From the NCBI GenBank assembly GCA_001587675.1, contig LNGD01000022.1, positions 1 to 16,759 on the forward strand: a stretch of 16,759 nt of DNA, given 5' to 3'. This stretch comes from Candidatus Methanofastidiosum methylothiophilum. Its GTDB lineage: Archaea > Methanobacteriota_B > Thermococci > Methanofastidiosales > Methanofastidiosaceae. The notes under the pieces were generated by a model. That model saw only the letters and a list, made by a program, of their open reading frames with translations, was not told the origin of the DNA and did not search any database. A program made the position numbers and the translations under genes. Of this stretch, positions 13,091 to 16,759 are shown one piece after another. Position 1 is the stretch's first letter, and every line of letters begins with the position of its first letter.

Positions 13091-15913
13091 TTATTTGAAA
13101 TAGATATGTATGCCAGGCTTTTTAGGTAAAGCTTTTTTCTTGTCATTTCCTGGATCTTCTTGTGGATCTATTTCTACGTTGGCTTTGAACTCTTCTTTTA
13201 GGAACTCCTTTGCCTCTTTTAATACATTTTTTTCATCTATTCTATCTGGGAAATACCTGTTCTTAAAGCATCTCTGAATTATTAGATTTACTTCTTTCCC
13301 ATTTTTTCTGAATTCTTCATTTGACATTGCAGCTTTTATTGCATCTCCCATATTTTCTTTTGTTTTTATTATATCTATTAAATCCCACTTCCATTTTTCT
13401 GCTGTGAATATGTCAATTTTGTCAATAGCCTTATCTTCGCCTCTTGAAAGAACAGTGATTATCTCTCTAATATCGTTTACTAATTCTTCAATGTAATACT
13501 CACTTTCCTCAGATATTTTATCAATCATTTCTTCTTTATATTCTGGCCATAGTGTATTTGAAATGAAAGGTTCAAATCCTAGTCTTTCCCATATCTCTTC
13601 ACAAATATGGGGGGTAAAAGGAGCCAAAATTAAAGTTTGTGCTTTGATAAATTCAGAGATTACCTCTTTATTTGGCGAGTTTAAGCATCTTTTAAGATAC
13701 CACTTTAAATCTCTTTGAAGATCAAAAAAACCTTTTGAAAGGGCCGTTCTGAAATTAGTTTCATCCATAGCTTCTGTAGTTTCTTTTATAGTTTTATCGA
13801 GCACTGATAAAAACCATCTGTCAATAAATAATTTCTCAGTTCTTCCTTTTCCATAATTTTCTATACAGAAATCGTGCCAATTTTTAAGTTTGTCAGAAAT
13901 AGTTCTTGCAAATTCACTGTCCCAGTTGGGATCATCAAGGCCCTCCCCACCGTTCATCAAGGTTATTCTTGCAGCATCTGCCCCATACATTTTGACAATC
14001 TGTTTTATTGTGTAGAAGTTACCTTTTGATTTGCTCATTTTTTCTCCATCTACAAGAATCCAGCCATTTACGCCAAAACCCTTAGGCCATAATTTCTCCG
14101 GGAATATTGCAGCGTGATTGAAAATACAAAAAGATAAATGGTTTTGAATTAGATCCTTTCCACTGTTTCTGAATTCAAAAGGATACCAATATTGAAATTC
14201 TTTCTGCATATCAGAGATTAATTGTTTAGAAATTCCACTCTTTTCTGAAACTTCTTCTATCTTACCTTTTTCCAAGTAAACAAAATCAAAGAAATAATCA
14301 TCAAGCTTTGTTGGGTCAATATTGTATGAGGGATCCTCGAAATACTTTGCTAATACATAATATGCCATATATATAGTTGAATCTGAAAGTGACTCAATTA
14401 CCCATTTTTCATCCCATGGAAGTTTTGTCCCAAGGCCAAATTCTCTTGTGCAGGCCCAATCTTTTAGCCAATCCAAGACATATTCAAACTGTTTCCTTGC
14501 TTTTTCAGGGTAGATATTCATCTGTGCAAGGCACTTTTTTGCTAAATCTTTCCATTCGGGACTACCATAGGCTAAAAACCATTGGTCTGATACAATCTTT
14601 ACAACACCTTGGGTAAGACATCTACAGACAACTTTTCCAGGAAGTTCGTAGAATAATGTGGCAACACCACTATTAATGAAATCTGTAACAATTATTTTTT
14701 TGACATCAGAAACTTTAATTCCTTTATACTTGCCTGTTCTCTCGTTCAAGATGCCTTGGTGGAACTCTTTTTTATAAATAATATTTGTTGCTTCTTCGAG
14801 TTTATCAACATCTTCTTGTGACTGAATTCCCATTTTCTCTGATATTTCAATGGCAGGATTCTTTCCAAAATCTTCAACAGTTATTAAGGAAATTGGTGTG
14901 ATGTTTTCCACAAGTTCATTGGGAATACCATATTTTGATGGATTTGTTTGAACATCTTTAAGAGCAACATAATCGTAAGGAGCATGTGAGGGGACTGACA
15001 TCACTATACCTGTTCCTATTTCAGGAGAAACGAATGTAGCAGGAAGAATTGGGATACTGTTTCCTGTAAGCGGATTATCACATGATTTACCAATAAATTC
15101 CTTGGGGTCTAATTCTCTGATGATTTTAATTTGATGTTTTTGATTTTTCAATTTATCAGATGCAACGGGAGATATGATCCACCTTTCACCATCGACTTCT
15201 ACTTCTAGATATTTTACATTGGGATTCATCCACATATTGGTAACGCCAAATACTGTCTCAACTCTGTACGTTGCAGCAGGTAGAATTTTTCCATCGAACT
15301 TGAATTTTAGTAAAATTATTTCTTCAGGAGTTATGCCTTCTCCCTCAAGTCTAGCATGATCCCCAATGGGATTGTTACATTTGGGGCACCAGGTAACAGG
15401 ATGTTCACCTTTAACTACAAAATTTTTTTCTCTTAGTTTGTTAAATTGCCATCTAATAAACTTATCATAATAAGGATTTAATGAGGTAGTGATGAAGCTT
15501 CTTCTCCAATCCACGCAAAGACCTAGACTCTTAAGATCTTTAATTGATTCTTCGGGGAAATATCTAACCCAAAATTCTGGATCAGAAAATTTTGGAATTA
15601 ATTCTTTTGGAACTTCCATTTTTTCAAGAATGTCAATTTGTATTTTTTCTCCATCTCGGACTCTTTCTGCAGCAGCAACTATTGGAGTCCCCGTGGCATG
15701 AAACCCAAAAGGAAAGATTGTGTTATATCCACGCATTCTTTTGTATCTTGCAAAAACTTCCGCTCTCATAAGTGAAAATGAATGGCCAAGATGCATGAAT
15801 CCATTAACATAGGGATAAGGAAAATTAACAAAAAATTTTTTCTTTCCATTAGGTTCAGAATAGAATATTTTTGCATCTTCCCATTTCTTCTGCCACTTTT
15901 TTTCAATTTCCAA
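13091..15913 (-). CDS. leuS: Leucyl-tRNA synthetase, archaeal type
   Basis: 940 residues, the normal length for the archaeal/eukaryal form. It charges tRNA-Leu with leucine in the cytoplasm. The class I catalytic signatures are both present: FMHLGHSF (HLGH at 41-44) and KMSKS at 625-629. An inserted CP1 editing domain lies between about residues 170 and 420 and contains GTGIVMSVPSHAPYD, the site that hydrolyses mischarged tRNA. A zinc-like CPKC is near residue 175. The C-terminal anticodon-binding and extension regions follow KMSKS. The start is a TTG, the first start codon available in frame, at a position that fits the family N-terminus (EIEKKWQKKWEDA). A TATA element (15953-15960) lies about 40 bases upstream and a GATGAT ribosome-like site between them. 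The gene is intact, with a T9 terminator after it. Confidence 0.96.
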   Translation of the reverse strand: MEIEKKWQKKWEDAKIFYSEPNGKKKFFVNFPYPYVNGFMHLGHSFSLMRAEVFARYKRMRGYNTIFPFGFHATGTPIVAAAERVRDGEKIQIDILEKMEVPKELIPKFSDPEFWVRYFPEESIKDLKSLGLCVDWRRSFITTSLNPYYDKFIRWQFNKLREKNFVVKGEHPVTWCPKCNNPIGDHARLEGEGITPEEIILLKFKFDGKILPAATYRVETVFGVTNMWMNPNVKYLEVEVDGERWIISPVASDKLKNQKHQIKIIRELDPKEFIGKSCDNPLTGNSIPILPATFVSPEIGTGIVMSVPSHAPYDYVALKDVQTNPSKYGIPNELVENITPISLITVEDFGKNPAIEISEKMGIQSQEDVDKLEEATNIIYKKEFHQGILNERTGKYKGIKVSDVKKIIVTDFINSGVATLFYELPGKVVCRCLTQGVVKIVSDQWFLAYGSPEWKDLAKKCLAQMNIYPEKARKQFEYVLDWLKDWACTREFGLGTKLPWDEKWVIESLSDSTIYMAYYVLAKYFEDPSYNIDPTKLDDYFFDFVYLEKGKIEEVSEKSGISKQLISDMQKEFQYWYPFEFRNSGKDLIQNHLSFCIFNHAAIFPEKLWPKGFGVNGWILVDGEKMSKSKGNFYTIKQIVKMYGADAARITLMNGGEGLDDPNWDSEFARTISDKLKNWHDFCIENYGKGRTEKLFIDRWFLSVLDKTIKETTEAMDETNFRTALSKGFFDLQRDLKWYLKRCLNSPNKEVISEFIKAQTLILAPFTPHICEEIWERLGFEPFISNTLWPEYKEEMIDKISEESEYYIEELVNDIREIITVLSRGEDKAIDKIDIFTAEKWKWDLIDIIKTKENMGDAIKAAMSNEEFRKNGKEVNLIIQRCFKNRYFPDRIDEKNVLKEAKEFLKEEFKANVEIDPQEDPGNDKKKALPKKPGIHIYFK

Positions 15914-15952
15914 AGAATCATCTGCCTTATTTAAAACACGTTTTTTAAGCTA

Positions 15953-15960
15953 TATTTAAA
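15953..15960 (-). promoter_or_regulatory. TATA box of leuS
   Basis: TTTAAATA on the minus strand is centred about 43 bases before the TTG start, giving a leader of about 16 bases. A TACATATGTA palindrome (15972-15981) lies 11 bases further upstream. An alternative TTTTAAATAAGG lies closer to the gene, too near for the usual spacing. Confidence 0.45.
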
Positions 15961-15971
15961 GTTTTTTATTA

Positions 15972-15981
15972 TACATATGTA
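15972..15981. repeat. TACATATGTA palindrome, left copy
   Basis: This 10-bp palindrome also forms the core of the 18-bp palindrome at 16335-16352. The two copies flank the gene remnant and lie just upstream of the leuS and mrpE-like promoters respectively, so they may be sites for one regulator, or the edges of an inserted piece. Confidence 0.45.
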
Positions 15982-15982
15982 A

Positions 15983-16318
15983 TGTGTAATCTGCCAAATA
16001 TTTCGCCAAGCTTTAATTCCTCTCTTTGCCTTAAATGGTATGAAGCTTAAGGATGCTGATCTTGAGGCAATTGTGCTTAGAGTAACAAAGTACAAACTTC
16101 CCACAAGAATAGTTGCCTCTCCGTTTAAATATCTCAAAGGTGAGTCCAGCAGATAGCGAGGCTTTCAAAGACAACTGGCGAGATGCCTAGGTGGAAGAGC
16201 TTTGACTGAAGTAACATTGAAAAGCCAGAATAATTTCTGGCTAAAGCTCGAGCCAATATTGCTTGAATACTTTATAGAGCTTTTAGAAAAGGAGATAGAA
16301 AACTATCAAGCAAAATAA
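15983..16318 (+). pseudogene. Broken gene remnant, function unknown
   Basis: Protein-like sequence runs along the plus strand but no single ORF covers it. One frame reads from about 15983 through IPLFALNGMKLKDADLEAI and RVTKYKLPTRIVASPFKYLKG, then meets a TAG at 16154-16156. The same frame is open again further on, reading GRALTEVTLKSQNNFW, then LEPILLEYFIELLEKEIENY, and ends at TAA 16316-16318. Between them the adjacent frame (16140-16190) reads the more protein-like SPADSEAFKDNWRDA before its own stop. This is what two compensating frameshifts in one original gene would look like. The frame is also closed just upstream (TAA 15980-15982), so the N-terminus is missing. I do not recognise the family. 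An open frame on the minus strand (15931-16137) covers part of the same DNA and is taken as a shadow. Confidence 0.5.
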
Positions 16319-16334
16319 TTATCAGATAACATAA

Positions 16335-16352
16335 TCTTTACATATGTAAAGA
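16335..16352. promoter_or_regulatory. 18-bp perfect palindrome upstream of the mrpE-like gene
   Basis: TCTTTACATATGTAAAGA is a perfect palindrome about 62 bases upstream of the TATA centre. Copies of AGATAAC (16324-16330 and 16352-16358) flank it as direct repeats. It shares the TACATATGTA core with the copy near leuS. It is probably a site for a dimeric DNA-binding protein. Confidence 0.5.
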
Positions 16353-16377
16353 GATAACGCATTCTTATATCAAAAGA

Positions 16378-16395
16378 TATCGCTTATTAGCGATA
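16378..16395 (+). promoter_or_regulatory. Inverted repeat just upstream of the mrpE-like promoter
   Basis: TATCGCT and AGCGATA form a 7-bp inverted repeat around a TATT spacer, ending two bases before the CGAAA BRE-like element. The position suits an activator or a repressor that blocks assembly of the TFB/TBP complex. Confidence 0.5.
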
Positions 16396-16396
16396 G

Positions 16397-16412
16397 ACGA
16401 AACATTTATAAA
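16397..16412 (+). promoter_or_regulatory. BRE and TATA box of the mrpE-like gene
   Basis: CGAAAC followed by TTTATAAA (16405-16412) is a near-ideal archaeal promoter. Transcription should start near 16435, leaving a leader of about 20 bases with the AAAGGTG ribosome site at 16442-16448. Confidence 0.7.
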
Positions 16413-16454
16413 CTAAAACTAAACCTTTTACTCAAATTCCTAAAGGTGTAAAAA

Positions 16455-16759
16455 ATGAGTAAAGCTATGAGGCCATTATGGGGAATTGTCTATTTTATAG
16501 GCTTGGTATATTACATTATTGTTTCAGCTCGAGACGTAGTTATTCAATGTCTTACTGGTAAGATTGATCCACAAATCATGGAAATTGATACCGTTCTCAA
16601 GAGACCAGTTTCTATGACAATTCTAGCTAACAGTATCACTTTGACTCCTGGAACGCTTACAATTGACGTGTTTCCAGAAAAGCAGAAATTACTTGTCGCA
16701 GTGATATCCCCAAGAAGTCAAAAAGATGTCATTCCATTTGAGGGATGGATAAAGAAGAT
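16455..16759 (+). CDS. MrpE/MnhE-like cation antiporter subunit (or MbhA of a membrane-bound hydrogenase), 3'-partial
   Basis: The frame from ATG 16455 stays open to the right edge (about 101 residues). It starts MSKAMRPLWGIVYFIG with a membrane segment at about residues 8-26, and contains PVSMTILANSITLTPGTLTI near residues 57-76, the hallmark (ILANSITLTPGT) of the MrpE/MnhE family. MrpE is a small membrane subunit of multi-subunit Na+/H+ antiporters. In Thermococcales the same module opens the mbh and mbx operons (MbhA), where it couples hydrogenase or sulfur-reducing activity to Na+ pumping. Only the genes to the right can tell which applies here. A strong BRE/TATA, an AAAGGTG ribosome site and two palindromic elements precede it, which marks it as the first gene of a regulated operon. 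Confidence 0.85.
   Translation, partial: MSKAMRPLWGIVYFIGLVYYIIVSARDVVIQCLTGKIDPQIMEIDTVLKRPVSMTILANSITLTPGTLTIDVFPEKQKLLVAVISPRSQKDVIPFEGWIKK

Noticed and set aside
15931..16137. Minus-strand open frame of 68 codons upstream of leuS
   Set aside because: The peptide is not protein-like and runs through the leuS promoter; the plus-strand frames of the same DNA look more like real, though broken, coding sequence.
1..16759. tRNA genes, CRISPR arrays and insertion sequences
   Set aside because: I saw no tRNA T-arm signature in a cloverleaf context, no regularly spaced repeats and no transposase or terminal inverted repeats apart from the short palindromes listed.

Overview
The window looks like chromosomal DNA from an AT-rich euryarchaeote. 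The leucyl-tRNA synthetase is archaeal-type, there is a MarC and an MgtE/SLC41-like transporter, and an MrpE (or MbhA) subunit begins at the right edge. Several genes have TATA/BRE promoters about 25 bp upstream of the start codon, which implies leaderless mRNAs, and other genes have purine-rich ribosome sites and TTG starts. The gene mix is compatible with a relative of Thermococci or Methanofastidiosa; that placement is inference.

Region 1 (3-3476, +) is a tight operon for a glutamate synthase split into separate polypeptides: an FMN/3Fe-4S synthase core (5' end outside the window), a four-cluster ferredoxin subunit, an FAD/NAD(P) oxidoreductase and a GXGXG-domain subunit. Together they would carry electrons from NAD(P)H or ferredoxin to the synthase site. 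The glutaminase subunit is not in the window. Region 2 (3514-7063) holds a lipoprotein-like surface protein with a duplicated beta domain, a probable DUF530-type protein coupled to a DUF1699-type protein with a C-terminal HTH, and, convergent with these, a secreted beta-propeller-like protein. Region 3 (7100-8112, -) is a pair of half-size membrane proteins that together resemble one COG0701-type permease.

Region 4 (8113-8543) has no protein gene. It holds the most striking element of the window: a GC-richer block of about 281 nt whose ends pair in a 14-bp stem and which contains at least six further helices, two of them forming a pseudoknot. On the minus strand a TATA box lies about 26 bp before the stem and a U-rich terminator follows it directly. 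I could not assign it to RNase P RNA, SRP RNA, tRNA or any riboswitch I know, so I call it a candidate new structured RNA. Region 5 (8544-9648, -) is a two-gene operon of a small unknown protein and an RNase Z-like metallo-beta-lactamase-fold hydrolase.

Region 6 (9664-12441, +) has a leader with a possible short upstream ORF, an MgtE/SLC41-like transporter and a second secreted seven-repeat beta-propeller-like protein. Region 7 (12438-15913, -) has MarC, with an operator-like inverted repeat in its promoter, and LeuS. Region 8 (15914-16454) contains a broken gene remnant flanked by two copies of a TACATATGTA palindrome, then a promoter with a further inverted repeat that drives the mrpE/mbhA-like gene running off the window. 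I saw no tRNA, rRNA, CRISPR array or insertion sequence.
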